Counted from the stretch's first letter, positions 38,101 to 53,100 are shown. The stretch is 64,000 nt of DNA from Acanthococcus lagerstroemiae (GCA_031841125.1 CM063111.1:60635535-60699534), one strand, 5' to 3'. Numbers and translations: made by a program. The notes: generated by a model from the letters alone, not told the origin.

Positions 38101-41100
38101 AGAATAATTAGCTTATCCACTTTTCAGCTCAAGAAACACAAGTTACGTAGGTACCGACTGACCGTAAGTAGGACTGAGCGGCTTTTCAAACTTCAGAAAG
38201 TCTTACAGACCTCTCATTTCTGAGAATAATCATTCGCGTACATGACATTTCCTTCCTTCTAGACACATAGCATGTACACGAATTCAATCAGACCGAAGCA
38301 CCCAGAACATATTATTTGTCGTTTTTAAAATGTTGAACTATAAATTTCAATAAAATTCTACACGTAACGAATGAAAATCGAAAAAATGTTTTCTTTTTAC
38401 AAGTATTGGTAAGAGCCACAGATTTTAAGAACTTTGGCGTCACAGAAAGAGGGGTTTCATTTGTGATAAGGTGAGTACGAATGATTACATAGACAGGAAG
38501 GTGAGGGTGGACTTCTATGATTGATTACGAAATGATTCTCAACAGCGTTTCTTGGAACTTCATCCCTACGAGGCCGTCCAGGAGATAAGCAACTGATTAT
38601 ATGAGGGTAGTTTCCGTGACTGATTACGTAATCAACTCTTGATACTGATTTTCCAAATACCAAAAGGCGTGTGCAAATGATTACGTAATACAAGTTGGAG
38701 GGGGGGGGGCTAACTGCTAATTATAGGTAGGGAAAGGGTCTAGAATGAGCTAAAATCGGAATCCGTAAGGTACGAATGGTCCCCAAAAAATAGAATAAAA
38801 GTTTATACACGAAGAATAAACTGTAATCTTAGTTTACTCGATCACCAAGGGAGGAGGGTCAAAATGAACAAAAACTTGATTAGGTACGTCGGTTAGTACA
38901 TAAATTCAACAGATTTTGTCAGTACGGACCATAAGAATTCACGACTTTCACAGATAGACTGAGTATATCGTGGTCCGTATTTACCCTTGGTAAAAACAAA
39001 TTTCATATTTCTGGTCGGAGCATCCCCTCGATCGGCTGGAGCATCCGCGCTTGAGTCTAAAATGTATTATTTTTCTCACAAATTGAAGTTTTAAGGATGG
39101 CTGAATTCATTTCTGGAGTCCTTTGCTCCACAAGGAGCTAGCATTAAATGTCAATTTCATCTTTTCATTGACATTATTCGATACCAGTTACCTGCGGAGC
39201 CTGAAGCGTTGGGAGGAAAGAGAAGGGGACCCTAGAATAAAACCGCATTTTCACTGTGAAAAACTTAAAAATTGGAGTAACTGGAGATTCGCCCCCTCCC
39301 CCAATAATGTCTGCGGGATTGAGGAGAGGAGAAAAGAGGTCCAGACATGGATTCAGCGACCCTCTATTAGAAAAAATTAATAATTCGGGTCACTGAAGAA
39401 CTATAAATTGAAAATAAGGACCACACTAGTGTATATGTTGACTTAGGTGGTTCACAATTACAGCCAAGTTCGACTTCTCTGCGGCACCACCAAAAATTGT
39501 ATTACGTGTCAACTTTGCAGGTTATCGAACAATTTTAACCAGAATCGCAAGAGGGATGAAGTTCAACATACAATTTACATGAAGGCTTTTAGGACACCGA
39601 AATAGGAACTGAATTCTGAAAAGAGAAAAACAGACAGACATAACAACTTTGTTGATAGTGATTCCGGAAGATTCCACATATCAGACATACAACATGAAAT
39701 AACCTCTCGAGCCCCTACTACGACCACGGTGGCCTGACCAGATAAAAAAGAAAATACAACAGGTCCTTTAGATGTTGCTACGGGGTGATTCAGATAAATG
39801 TGCAAGCGCTGCCCTCGAAGTACGAGCCAATCTTTCTGAACATATTCCCTCATCATCCTCATCACTGAAAGATTTTTGAATATCCATAGTCCACGTCGTT
39901 AGAGCAACCCCTCCCCCTCTCCAGGACGAAGTTGGCCACTGGACCGTAGTCCCGTTACCATGGTCGAGAAGAACACCAGAAAGGCGATACCAGGTCGCAG
40001 CAACCACAGGTAAGGATAAGAGGGACAAGGAGGGATTTTTTTTTAAAGGCGGGGAGAGGGAGATTTATGCATTAGAAAAGTAAGTATCTCAAGCTTACAA
40101 ATTAACCTGATAGTGAGGAAGACACGGATGTCGTAAATTTTGAGATTACAGGTCTTGCATGTTATGCTGAAGGAAGAAGAGCAAACATTTTGGTTAGCTG
40201 GAGGTGGCCCAATCATCACAAGCGAGTGAACATTGAAAAATTCGGAGCATCACGTAGCAAAATCGAGGAAGCGCTATTTTTTCTATTTCTTTTTCGCTTG
40301 ATCTCAGAAAAATTTCCAGTTGGTGGAATTTACATTATTTCATAATTGGAAGATTGGGAATTCTTCCTTTCCCCTCCAACAAGAACCTAGAACATTATGA
40401 GTAATGACATACAAGCCAAAATAAAATGAGAAGTACTTTTTAAAGAATCAAATGACTCTGTTCAACAGATAGGGTCAGTTTTGAAAGTTTCGACTTTCCC
40501 CCAATAACGAGTCAGAAGAAAGGGACGAGGAGAACTGGGAGAAAACTTGGGGCTCGCTAATCGAGAGCCCTTTCCCTCTGCCCGTTTTCACCTACATCGA
40601 GACTTCCGTTCCATCATATCAGTGACATGGGAGGGCAGTTGGCCGCAAGCAGAAGAAAGACTACGACCAAGAGCCAACATCTCAGATCTCTGGAACCCCT
40701 TTTATAGCGAACATGACCACGTACAACATTTCCTGCCCCTTCTGCACCATTTACAACCGCAATGTGTAAATTACAGGCGACGGAATGCCGGAGACCTGTA
40801 ATCAGCACGATCGAATCAACTGATGGCTAAAATAATTTCTGTGGGACCTGGTGGGTAAGATACGTGCATGTGTTCTATGTGTATACCTTTGTATACTTGG
40901 AGTTCGTACATAGCGAGTATATGCGTCATTCTGAATGGGCGAAGAAGACGGTTTGAATGGACGGTCGCAGCATGCCTCCTGGTTTCTGTGAATTTGAATA
41001 GAATCCGTTCCACGCGTTACAGAAACCCGTCTGTTTTTCTCATGAACAGGTAGATAAAATAGCCGGAGAATGTAAGAGAGTAGGCATTCGACTGAGAGAA

Positions 41101-44100
41101 TTCTTTCCCGGACGATTTGCGCATTTGTACAGCCGAGTTCGAGGGAAGACCGAGCGTCAAATGCTGGATGTCTGAATGTTACTACACAAGGAAAAGGGGG
41201 TTCTGACTTCGCGTTTGCTGCGCGATGATGCTCGGTATTCTCTACACCGGGGCAAAAATGATCATTGCAGAAGTTTAGCTTGCTCAGAACTGGAACTTTA
41301 CTCCGCTGACGAAATGCCTCACTCAAGGTGACGGTTTTCAGGCGTAAAGTTGCCACATGTGAGACTAGCGGCGAAACTGTATGGCCTCCGTCCACTTTCA
41401 GATGACTTTGTGCGTTCTGACTGAGTGAAAACAGAGACACCTTTTGCCACGAATTTCATTGGTGGGTTTCTTGGATACTGCAGTCTTGAGACAATGTTTT
41501 CCTCCATTAGGCAGGGAACAGAACCGGAACTTCGAGGATTCGTAACTCTTTCCACCCTTAAGACACTGCATTGAGATGTCTCGAGATTCAAAATTGCGCT
41601 ACATTTTAGTTTTAGCTGTACAGGTGTTCCGATTTTGTTTCATTATCATATGTTGAATAATATTGCGACACTTCAATATTTATATCATTACTCATATTCC
41701 GCACCTATGTAAGGCTTCCAGTCGACAAATATTTTCCTAATCACGTCGCCACACGTCATGCACGTCATGTTTCTCTTCCCAAATGAGAGCGAAGTGATTT
41801 GTAAAAGAAAACTGCGTTTTCATTCGATCGTACGGCTTCTCCGGTACTTTGAGATTTAGCAGACTTATGTACCTCACTCGACTTCGTTTTAATAGGTCTA
41901 GGGCATTCTAGCGTGCCATCCAGATCGATAAAAATAATAAGTAATTCTCATTTTACGACGAAAAAATTTGTCGACGATTTTAATCGCCTCGATTCGCATC
42001 TAATCGATAATTACATCTGATGTGTTAAATGTATTTGTGTTACGGAAATTTCAAATTAGCGCGACGAAGCGAATGCGGGTTAGTTTATTCATACAAGTAC
42101 GTCTTAATATCTGTAAAAATTCTTCTTTTTCTTCTTTCAAATTTCTCGAATTGATATATGTATCTGTATGTGGAGCGCATTCCAGTGCGCGTTCAAGGTC
42201 ACCGTGTTACGCGGTAGTACCCTCCAGCACTACGCCCTTCTAATGATGGATCATTCTCGGAAAATCTAAGGCATTTCGAGAACGAGCGATTTAAATGAGC
42301 CGCGGTGACCTCAGATGTCTAGCAAACTGATCGGAGATCAAAAATGAAAACACTATTGTGTTCAGTGGTTAATTACAGTTACAGTTCCTCCTCGATAGGC
42401 TTCTCTTTTTCCAGAATTGAATCGAATCGAGGTATATCATTTATAACTGTCTCAAAATTCGAAGTCGATGTCCCATAAGGTCTGTGACTGCATTTGCCGA
42501 GAGATTTATAACAAAATTAGCTCAGAAACCGAATCTTCGAGCACAGCGAATAAAAAAATTGGTATCGGATAGACCACGTATCTTGAAAATCTTTGGTAGA
42601 TCTGATATCAATTCTTTTGTTCTCTGTGCTTGAAGATACGGTTTCTGAGCTGATTTTCATATTTTCGGCTTTGTTATACGAGTACGGCTTTCTGTACTAA
42701 AGGGAGAGGAGGGAGAGTTGCTTTGCCCGAGTTCAAATTCAGTTGAGTACCACTGGTCAATATGTCTGCCGGGCTTCTTATGATTATCACAAGAATCGAC
42801 ACTAAAACATGATAAAAGAAACTGAAATCGACGCTGATACAGTAACAATAATCAAAACACAATTTTTATCAGAGCACTTGGCCGCTGCCTCAAGTTGCCC
42901 ACCTGCAAAATGGGAAAAATTACAGGGACAGATCAATTACCTCTAGATCCGAACAAACAAACATACAAATAGACTAGGGTTGCCACTTTTTTCCAAAAAT
43001 GATTTTCCATGACTTGTCCAGGTTTTGCAGGTCTATTTTTCTATTTTTCCATGAATTTTTCTTTCGAATAGGGAAGGAGTTATACATTTGGTGAGAATTG
43101 TTTTCCTTTCATGATCTTGATCATAACGTCAGCAAGAAAAAAGTACATGACTGTTGTACAACTTTAAAATTCACTGGCTGTTGAATCTACCACTCATTTT
43201 TCCATGTTAGCATTTTCAAGCCAGTATAATATTATTATTCGTCCGCAGTGCTGCCAGATTGGGCGATTTGAAATTGTAATTGGCGACCTGAAATCACAAT
43301 TGGCAACTTGTCGCCAATTGGGCGACAAACGCAACCGACAAGTTGCGAGGTGGGCTAAAGATATCATACTCGATACTCTCATATTTTTGAATGATGAAGA
43401 ATTGAATAATCCTGAAAAAGTATAAAAAATTATGATGAATGAAAGGAGGCTGCTTGCAGCTGGTAAACTGGTGAATTCAGAAACACCTCTGCGGCGTACA
43501 AAGTGAAGAGGACCCATTTCCATTTCATTGATCAAGAGAAATATTCTTTGATCCCATCACGATGATTGTTCACGAGACCTGTTTTAGAGATCGTCAATAT
43601 GAACTACTTCCCTTCTACTTTGTATGGTGAAGCAGCTAATAATAGTGCATAAAAGCGCACTTTTCTTTTGTAGTGTGTTATGAAGCTTTTTTTTTCGAAT
43701 TGAAAAATCGTACCACGAGGAACAACGAACGAACCAAACAAAGACCAGAATTCCGCAATCTCTATTTTGGGCGAAGTGGGACCATTAATTGGGCGACATT
43801 AGACGATATGGCGAAATTTTGGTTGCAAAATCTGGCAGCACTGATTCGTTTTTCTTTCGTCTAAAGTTGTTAAGATAAGGCCACAAACATTGGCGACGAG
43901 GTGAAAAAGTTGTATTTTTTTATCCAGCCTCAGATTACAAACTAATTTTTGACATTTCCATGTGTTTTTTGCCATTCATGATGTACTTAATTCCTTTTTT
44001 TTTGTCTTTGTCGCGGGTACCAATTCGACTTGCCTCCATTATCGGGTCATCGTCCGCTATTCCTCTATTGGATTTGGACCGGGCAAACAACAACAACGAC

Positions 44101-47100
44101 AACTTGAATCAACAACAACGATGCAATGCTATTTTCATGCGGAAAAGAAAATCACTCGGATTTCGATAAACATGAGCTCATCCAAAAGGAAATTTTATTT
44201 GCTACAAGGCATGTTCTTTTCATTTCCCGTTAACCGCATTAATTCTCGAGATATTAAAAAAAAACACTTTAAAACTGCCATAAAATACTACGCTGAACGC
44301 CCTCTTTTTAACCCCTATTCCTTATCAGTTTTTCTTTAATCGATGCTGGCGAACCTGCAATTTGCCTGGCCCGAATTGTGTCCGGGAGCTGCCAATTGCG
44401 TCTTCGATAGTGAATCAGTCCGTTGCTAGCCACACATAGGCGATGTGTGAAAAACATCCAGCCGAACTTTTCTCCAACCCTAGACGGCCACTCGCAGGAG
44501 CAAAAACTTCAAAGTCAACGTAACTTTGGACACTAGTCGATGAAAATCGTCCAAAATGAATGATAAGCAGTTCGAGATGTTTAGCTACCTTCACTAGGTG
44601 AGACGAGGCGATGTTCCGAATTTAGCCGAGCAAATTTCCAATAAGCTGGGCAGTGAGTCGTCAAAAGAGAACCCGGTACAAGCACTGCTAATATGATACC
44701 GTTTCAAAATTTTCAACTGGAAAAGAGCGTTTCACCTGTTATTTACAGGGCTTTGAAAATTATGCAGATATGAAAAATGTTAGTGACCTATCTAAGACAG
44801 CGCAGTTATTGAATGCCTCAGTGGGTTCAAAGTACTATAATGAGCTCACAGACCTACTCGATCCTGAAAAGTCACTTAAAAGTCTCAGTTATAATGCACT
44901 CTTTGACGCCTATAAGAAAATGCTGACTCCTAAGAAAAATATAGTTGTGTCACAGCATTTTTTTCTCTAATACATACCAGGCCAAGAATCAGACCATTTC
45001 AGAATTCGCTGCCACCCTCCAAAGTAATTTATCTGAATGTGAATTACATACAAGCGCATGTAATAAATCTGTGTCAGCAGATATTTTTCTCAGAATCCAG
45101 TTTATCAGAGGCCTGCGTGATAATTATATTCGAGAGCAAATCCTTGAGTCAGACTTTATAAAATTCGAGAATATTGTGAATAAACCAACCATTTCGCAAC
45201 CTTCCCGTATACAGAGCAAAGAACTGCTTTCAAAACAGAGAAAACCTACAGTACCACCAGTCGATGTTAGTATTCATGAGTCGGACAAAGAATGGTAACG
45301 GTCCCCGACAGAGTCGATTTAACAATTCCAAGCAGAGTCGCTCTAGAAATCGTTCTCAAGATCAACAGTCACAGAAAAACCAGGAACATAACCAAAGTTC
45401 ATCTAGTAGGAGAGATTTTCGGTCGCTCTCAGTCACACAGTCGACGTGTTCGAGCAGAGTACCATGCACTTGGTATTTCGGACTTACGTTTTTCCTGCAA
45501 CCAAAATTGTCATCGATCTACAGATTGTCGTGTTGAGCGCAGAAAGCTGAAGTGTGACGGATGCAGAAAAGCAGGTCATGTTGTCAAAGTGTGCATCACT
45601 ACCCTCACAAAGCAGAAACAGTTGACTCGCAACGACACCAAGTATCTAAGCAGCGAGTTATAACACCAACAACGTGCCACTCTCTGGTGTTAACAAGCTC
45701 CAGGTCGTTAACCTTTATGAACTCGATCCAGATGATGATAAGTATTATGCAGATATAAAAAAGCACCGCAGCTAGTACAGGCGATGTCTAAAATGCCGCG
45801 CCCGTCAAATGTCGCCAAGGTCCAAAGGTTTATTGGGATGATTACCTACTACTCACAGTTCATTCCAGATTTTTCAACTAAGTCGTACTATCTTCGGCGC
45901 TTGCTTCGGAAGAACAGAACATTTTTTTTGATCGACAAACGCGAATCAGCCTTTACTGCACTGAAATCAGAAGTATGCAGCGATCAAGTCTTGGTGCCAT
46001 ATGATCCTGCGCTACCACTTGTTCTGACATCCAACACTGGCCCAGTCGGAATTGCCGCCGTTTTTAACCACATTGTCGATGGTCATAAACGACCAATAGC
46101 GTTTGCTTTCAGAGCGCTTACTTCTGCTAAGCAGAATGATAGTCACTTAGACCACGAGGCTCCAGCTATTGTTTTTGGTACAACCCACTTCCATAATTGT
46201 CTAATCGGTTCTAAGTTTTCCTATTTGTCACAGATAATGAGCAGCTCACACGCATTTTCAATCACAATAAAGCGTTGCCACGGATGACGTCAGCACGACT
46301 ACTGAGATATGCGTAATTCCAGTCTGGTTTCATTACACGGTCAAATTCAAAAAGGGCTCGGATAATGCTAATGTCGATTGTTTGTAACGTGCCCCAGTTG
46401 GGTTGCCTAGTCACACTGCTGATATGGCCATCGGCGAGGAGGTCAATCGTATATGTGCCGTCACACTGTACCAAATTTCCAATGACAGCCTCAGTGCAGA
46501 GTTAACTGCCGCCGAGTAAGAAAAAAGGTCCCTCATCTGGCACCATTATTTGAATCGTTGCTGCAGTCAAAAGTCGACTTCCCATACACCACTGTTGATG
46601 GTGTTGGTTCAAGGGGAGCAGCAACTTGTCATTCCAAAGTCGCTTCAAAAGCCCGTTTTGAATGAGCTTCATTCTCCTCACTTGGGTGCCACAAAAATGA
46701 AACAACTGGCGCGCCATTACGTTTCTTGACGAGGTCTTGATTCGGATTCTGATATTGAAAATCTCGTCAAGTCGTGTGAGAATTGTGCACTCACTAAGAC
46801 AAATCCGCCAAAAGTACCAATGCACCTGCGTGGGAGGTGTCTTCTGAGAATTGGAAAAAGATCCATATCGATTATGCAAGTCCGTTTCAAAATTGCAACT
46901 TTTTCACTTGTGTCGACGCCAAACCAAAATTGTGAGAAATCAAGCGGTCACCCAAGCGCCAACAACAGCATCCACTATTGAGTTGTTAAAAAAAGATCTT
47001 CGATTTGTCTCTGATGAGTTCCGCCACTTTTGCACGCAAAATGGTATTCGTCAAAAGGTGATTGCTCCAGGTCACTCAACAACCAATGGACTCGTTCAGC

Positions 47101-50100
47101 GAAATGTTCAAACGCTTAAGCAGCGCCAGCATTCCATGTCGAGGGTCATATGCTCTGTTTGTCCACTGTCTGCAAAGGTGTTATTAATGCGAGGAGTAGC
47201 TCTCTGTCAAACTTAGCTTCCGTCCCGATTAAATTGTCATTCTGTCTCGTTTTCATCTCCGTTATTTGGATCTGCCTTCGCAATTTCCTTTTTCACAAAC
47301 TTTTTGGTATAGTTAGTATTTTAAATTCGTCAGTCAGGTTCTTCCGATCATATATTTGTTGTAGTTCGAGTGTTTGCCAAAGAAAGATTCGTCATGTTTC
47401 AGATTCTGTAACCTTTCACATTCTTCTACTAATTCACCTCTCAGTGCCAGGGATCCTTCGTGTTCTTTCACTAATTCATTAGATTTTCATACTGAAGAAC
47501 TATTATTGCAACATTTTTGATAAGAATTTTCCTCACTCCACGAAGAGCAATTAGTCTTCCTACCCTCGCCTAGTATGAAATGTCCATGAGGCGGAGCTCC
47601 CTAGTGTATACGTCCTGTGAACTGTGAATATGCCTCCTATCCCCCACATTGTACAAGCCACTGAGGGTAACCCCAGATAGAGTGACCCGCAAAATAAGAC
47701 ACCCACGGGTCTCCTAGCCTCTCCTATCACCCTGCATCCGCCTACATGAGGTACCCCTGTTACGCCGGGCAATCTGGAGTAAGGTTGGGTAGCCAACCCC
47801 AGCAGGAAGTCAGGACGGCCAGCCAAAGGGTATATGGGGGCCTTTGGGAGGCAAGTACCTAGTTTTCAACTTAGGAAAGGCTTCCATAGGCTGGGTAGGG
47901 CTAGAGGCAGGACACCTATCCTAGATGCGGTGGTGGTAATACTTAGGCAGTACATCCAGCAGCGCATCAAGCCTCAGTTAGGAAGGCTACTGTCTAGGTG
48001 CATAGGGGTTATAGCAGAGCCTGTCGTCTCAGGAACCTGAGCCATAGAATCATTCTGGGACATCCTGCAGAGGAAGTGGGGTCAAGCGCAAGCCTCCTTG
48101 CTTTCCAAGTGCATAGTTTCTCCAAGCATCAAGCGAATGTTAAATCAAATCCCGGTATACTTCCTCGGTCGGATTCCCGGGGAGGGGGAGCACCGCTTGG
48201 ACATAATTCTAGGGAGCAACAACTCAGAACTCGGAGCACATGCGCAGCGCCGACGGACTGAATTTGCTGGGACCCAACTGTTAGAATATCACTACTGCGG
48301 CCGTCAAATCAAGTCGAAAATAGGGAAGATAAGTTATACCCGGATGCATCTCAGAAGGCAGTTGCAATGACTGGAAAGGCATCCTCGAATCCGAGAAACG
48401 CTGACGACGATGTATAATTCACTAAACTAGAAGAAACATATTATCGATATCCACGGTTTCGTGAGTCGGCTATCGCATTTACAGTCAACCCTGAAAGTTC
48501 TCCGCGAATTCCAGTCACCTTCATCGTCCAGTCAAATACGATGACCGTTTAACGCACGCTGGTACTTCAAAATATATATTCCTTAGTAAGTAAGTTTCTT
48601 CTTGCAATTCCTTATCCAGCTTACTCTGCCTCGTTAACCTTGTCTGGTTTTGCACTTCCAAGGCTCATGTAACCTCTACTTTTTTTTCTTCTTTTTTCTA
48701 TCTGAACAAACTCATCGATTTCAACTTCAATGTACGCCGTTCCTTCGAACGGTTTCGACAACCAATGTTGATCACCAGGTTCTCGAACACAACATGCCTC
48801 CGAATACTCAGATTTTCTCGTAAAACCGACGTTGTTACAGTTACCGGGTTCAATCGGTTCAATCGGTTTGGCCCGAGGCGTTATCGAAATTCCTGCACAA
48901 AAATCTACAACATTTCAACCGGTTTGACATAAATATCGGTAACCCCGTACAAGACGACCCGATCATCCGGGCTGATGTCGATCTTTCATCCACGTGACGC
49001 CAGTCGTGCTATCGTCGTAAAACCGTCATTCACGCTACGCATTAGCCGAGTACGGTCAAAAATTACAACCGGGGATGACTGTTATCTCGATGACTCCGAG
49101 GCAATGGCTCCGGCTACGGAGAATACGGTGCCACTATGGAGTATCGCAGTTTACCACTCACTGAAACGATCCGCAGGTAAAAATCGTTTGGTAGTCATTC
49201 AGGTTGCTCTTCTCGCAGGTCGTACTCGAAAATCTCAATACAACAATAATGTATCATTATGTTGTATAATAAAGCTCGATGGTGCGCGCGTATGTTATAC
49301 AACTCGCGTATCGGTCGTTCCCCGAATATTAATGTAAAAAATTGAAATGTAAACCATACATCGTTAAGATATTCCTATAATCGTAGGTACGTTTAAAAAT
49401 TCTTTTCCAAACGAGTTTCGTCTATCGTCTACGCCGAGCTACGATGACGTTTCACGGCGCCAACAAACCAGACAACCCAGCAAGTGGAAAGGAAAAAAAC
49501 GATGAGAAAAAAAAAAAGCAGCAACAGATCGACTAAAACACGCAGAAAGGTAAACAGAAGTTGCGGCTTTTGAACGGGACAGATTGACGTTTTAATTACC
49601 GTGCCTCCTTTACCGTAATTGGCATCCGCGGCTACCAATGACTGAGAATCTTTTCACCCAACCGGATGCGATGGCTGGCGACAAGTATTTCGAAATCGGT
49701 GGAATGTCTGACCTGGACCTTGGCAATGGACGTTCAAGTTCGGCCGATTTTCGGCTCGGTCGGAACCGAAGTTACGAGGCCTATGCGGCGCTCGATCCAT
49801 TCGGGCAATTTTCGGCTCAATCAGACGGCATTTCGATGCCGCAGGCTCGACGAGTTCGTGACGGGATAAATCAGCTTCGCAGCGAGCGGTGTAGTAGGCA
49901 TTTGTAATTACCGAACCATCTGAGCTTCACGGTCCGATGCGAGGTACACTCGAATGACAAGCTTCGAGACTCGAAAAAGCTTTTTCGACTGGCCGAATTT
50001 TAATATCGACCACCAGGACATACTTCCACTCAATTGCAAGTATCCGCAGATGCCTTTGTGATGTGAAGAAGCGATTCCAACTTGCAGAATGTGGGATCAC

Positions 50101-53100
50101 AGAGGAAAGACTTTCACCATTCAATTAAAAACGTAGATGCCATCGAGGCTACGGGAGTTGCGATTCGTGTTGTCGCATCGCAAGTAAGAGCCACACTTTT
50201 TCGGCTGTATACTACAATAACGCCGGCATACGGCAGAGTCAAACACGGCTTTCAGGTCCGTTTCGCCAGCCCCCTCAAATTAGATTTCGAAGTCAAAAAC
50301 TATCTCATAATTTTGTACCTATTTTGTACCAATTTGTACCACCAATCCCAAATTTTGTACCCGCATTTAAAAAAAAAATTGGGGGGCTAGCGAAACGTAG
50401 CCCCCCCCCAAAAAAATGAGAATATCGCACCGGAAAAGATACGGAAATTTTGTACCTATTTTATACCATTTTGTACCACCAACCCCGAATTTTGTACCCT
50501 CCCCCTTCCCGACTTATTCGCAAAATAAGTAGCCCCTAGCCCCCCCCCCCATGGAAGCATTAGGCACCCGGAGTGGTTTCAAAATTTTGTCCCTATTTTG
50601 TACCATTTTGTACCACCAATCCCGAATAATTTATTCTCTATTCACTCTAATTTGTTCTCTCATCTACACACTAAAATCCGTCGCCACAAAGCATTGACCG
50701 ACAATATGAACTTATGTGGTGGGGGTAAGTGAACCTTATGTGCGAATTTCTCACATAATTGCAATTTGTTTCTTATCTGTTCTAATTTGTTCCTGAATCT
50801 ACACACCACAATCTACCATCACTGTGTATTTGAAGTCATTTGAAATTCAAAGGGCGGGCGTAAGTGACCCTTAAGTCCTAAGTATCCATGAAAATGTGAT
50901 TTTTTGCCAACTACTATTTGTTCTCTATGTGTTTTAATTTGTTCTCTCATCAACATACTACAATCCAGCATCACTCTGTATTTAATGTCAATCTGAATTC
51001 AGGGGATGGGCGTAAGTGACCCTTAAGAATTTTTTCCGAAGATTTCCGATGAAATTTTCTGAAAATCAGCGGAGAATATTTTCAAGATTTCTAATGAAAT
51101 TTTTTTGAAATTATCAGAAATTTTTATTTTATTTCATCTATTTATTCATTCATTACAGTAGCTGTGTTCCCCCGACAGGTGCACGAAGGTCCCAGTATAG
51201 GTGAGGGACAGATTTGACAGTTTTACAAATGTACTGAATTGAAGGAAACAAATTTTTTGAAAAACGGGGAATGATAGCATGAAAGCAAAAACAAAAACTA
51301 AACTATAGTGTAGGAGAGGTTGGCACCGGAACAAGCATATGGGATCGGCTGCGTTGAGGGTCCAAGGTCACCAGCGAGAGGCCCAGAAACTGAGGGGTTT
51401 AATAGCCAAGGGGTGTACGAGTATACCAGATAACCTCAAATGCGCATGGGAGCACCATAGAACCCTAAACCGAATACCTGCCAAAATCGTGCGACATAAT
51501 ATTCTACTGTTGAGAATATCTCTTAGAAATATTAGTTTTGCCAAGTTTCTTCTATTTTCCAGACTCAAAATCTGAAAACCAATCAGAAGCTCATTATAAG
51601 TGATATCAGGAGGACAATACATGATGACTTTACAGTGTAGTTATTTTGAATTTTTTCAATTTTGGTAATACTTTTTACCGACTTTTCGGAGAAAAGGGAG
51701 ACATTTGAGTTGTAGCGTCCCAAATAATGTCAGAAAAGTCCAAAATTGACCTAACAAATGTGTCGCAGACGACCAAACCAACAAAACCCTATTCACAACT
51801 CAACAACGCCATCATCGAACGAAGCAGGTATTAGTGTCCGACTGTCCGAGTCCATAAAAACGGGGATTATACGATCTCGAAAGGCGACCAACAAATGATC
51901 GATTAATTGCGGTCGCGTTCGAGAAGTTCCTCGGCGTTAGTCGTATCCAATATTTCGCCCTCAGCCTCGACGGTCACACTCGCAGGTCCGAAGCATTCCC
52001 GTCTGGCGGCAGTGGTTGCCGTCGAACACGGTTTTCCATGCACGTTGGCGAGAAGGTCCTCCTGGTCATCGTCGCTGCGCTGGCCGGGTCCAGGTACAGC
52101 CGCGCAGCATCCGTCGACACGACTTCTTGACGACCACTGAAGGCTTTTTACAACCCGCGGTGGAATGTAGTTTTTATCACACGTGACTGGTTTCGTACCG
52201 AATAGAGTAAGTCAGTGGTAACCAGTTTCCCAATTCTCTATAACAAACGCCTTGCCCTTTGTATTCCAGCATCGTCGAATCGCATCTCCTCTCCCACCTT
52301 TTCCCGATTCATATATAGAATACGCTGTTGCGCAACTTCACAATGTGTTCGCCCTGTACCGAGTATAGGTATACATTATGAAAATTTTAATGTACGTTAC
52401 ACATTTCACCTTTCGGGTGCTGCGAGCCAGCAACAAGTGTGTTCGCACACTCGGCCGGTTATTTCTAGAGAACATATCCAGTGACCGGTGTGGACCTGTG
52501 CACGTCCGCCAGTCCGGCATGACGCATTTTCACCATAGAAAGCGACGTGGGCTGCAGGCATCCCCCCTTTCGTCTCGTGCACGAAGAGATATTGAAAAAT
52601 CGATTTCCACCTTCGGTCGGGGGCACCGATACAGAAAGAAACAAAATTAACAAGCTTTGTTTTGACTCGAGTTCGGCGGTGCACTGCGACCGCGATCACC
52701 AGTGTACGTACACGAGTACGTCTTAATTAGCATTCCATCGGGAGACGACCACTCCTCTTGTCTGTAAGGTTGCAATGTAGGTGTAAACAGCCCGCAAGAG
52801 TGGCACTCGCACCGAATAGCAATTAATCAACGGCCGATGCCAGACATGGTTTCCTAAATTTGATTTTCCGATCCAAAGCGGACCTTCGAGAAATGCAGAA
52901 GAACGTGTATCCACGTAAAACTCGATAGACGTCACCGTCGAATTCCTATTACTTCAGCCTATGGGTGTCGTCCGCAGGTTTATGAAGCGAATCGGTGACG
53001 AGGTGCACGCCGAACGATGCTGATGGACGTACTCGTAACAATGTGATCCAGATTATAATGCCCGTGCCCGTACGGCCGTACTCTCGGAAAGTAAAACAGT

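Noticed and set aside
41640..42300. Possible nested gene
   Set aside because: Only short frames and no conserved peptide or splice pattern could be seen.
49598..49640. Short minus-strand segment (ATG, three further codons, GTAAAG donor) as an alternative pyd start
   Set aside because: It lies within intron 1, so would skip half of PDZ1, and rests on a four-codon frame only.
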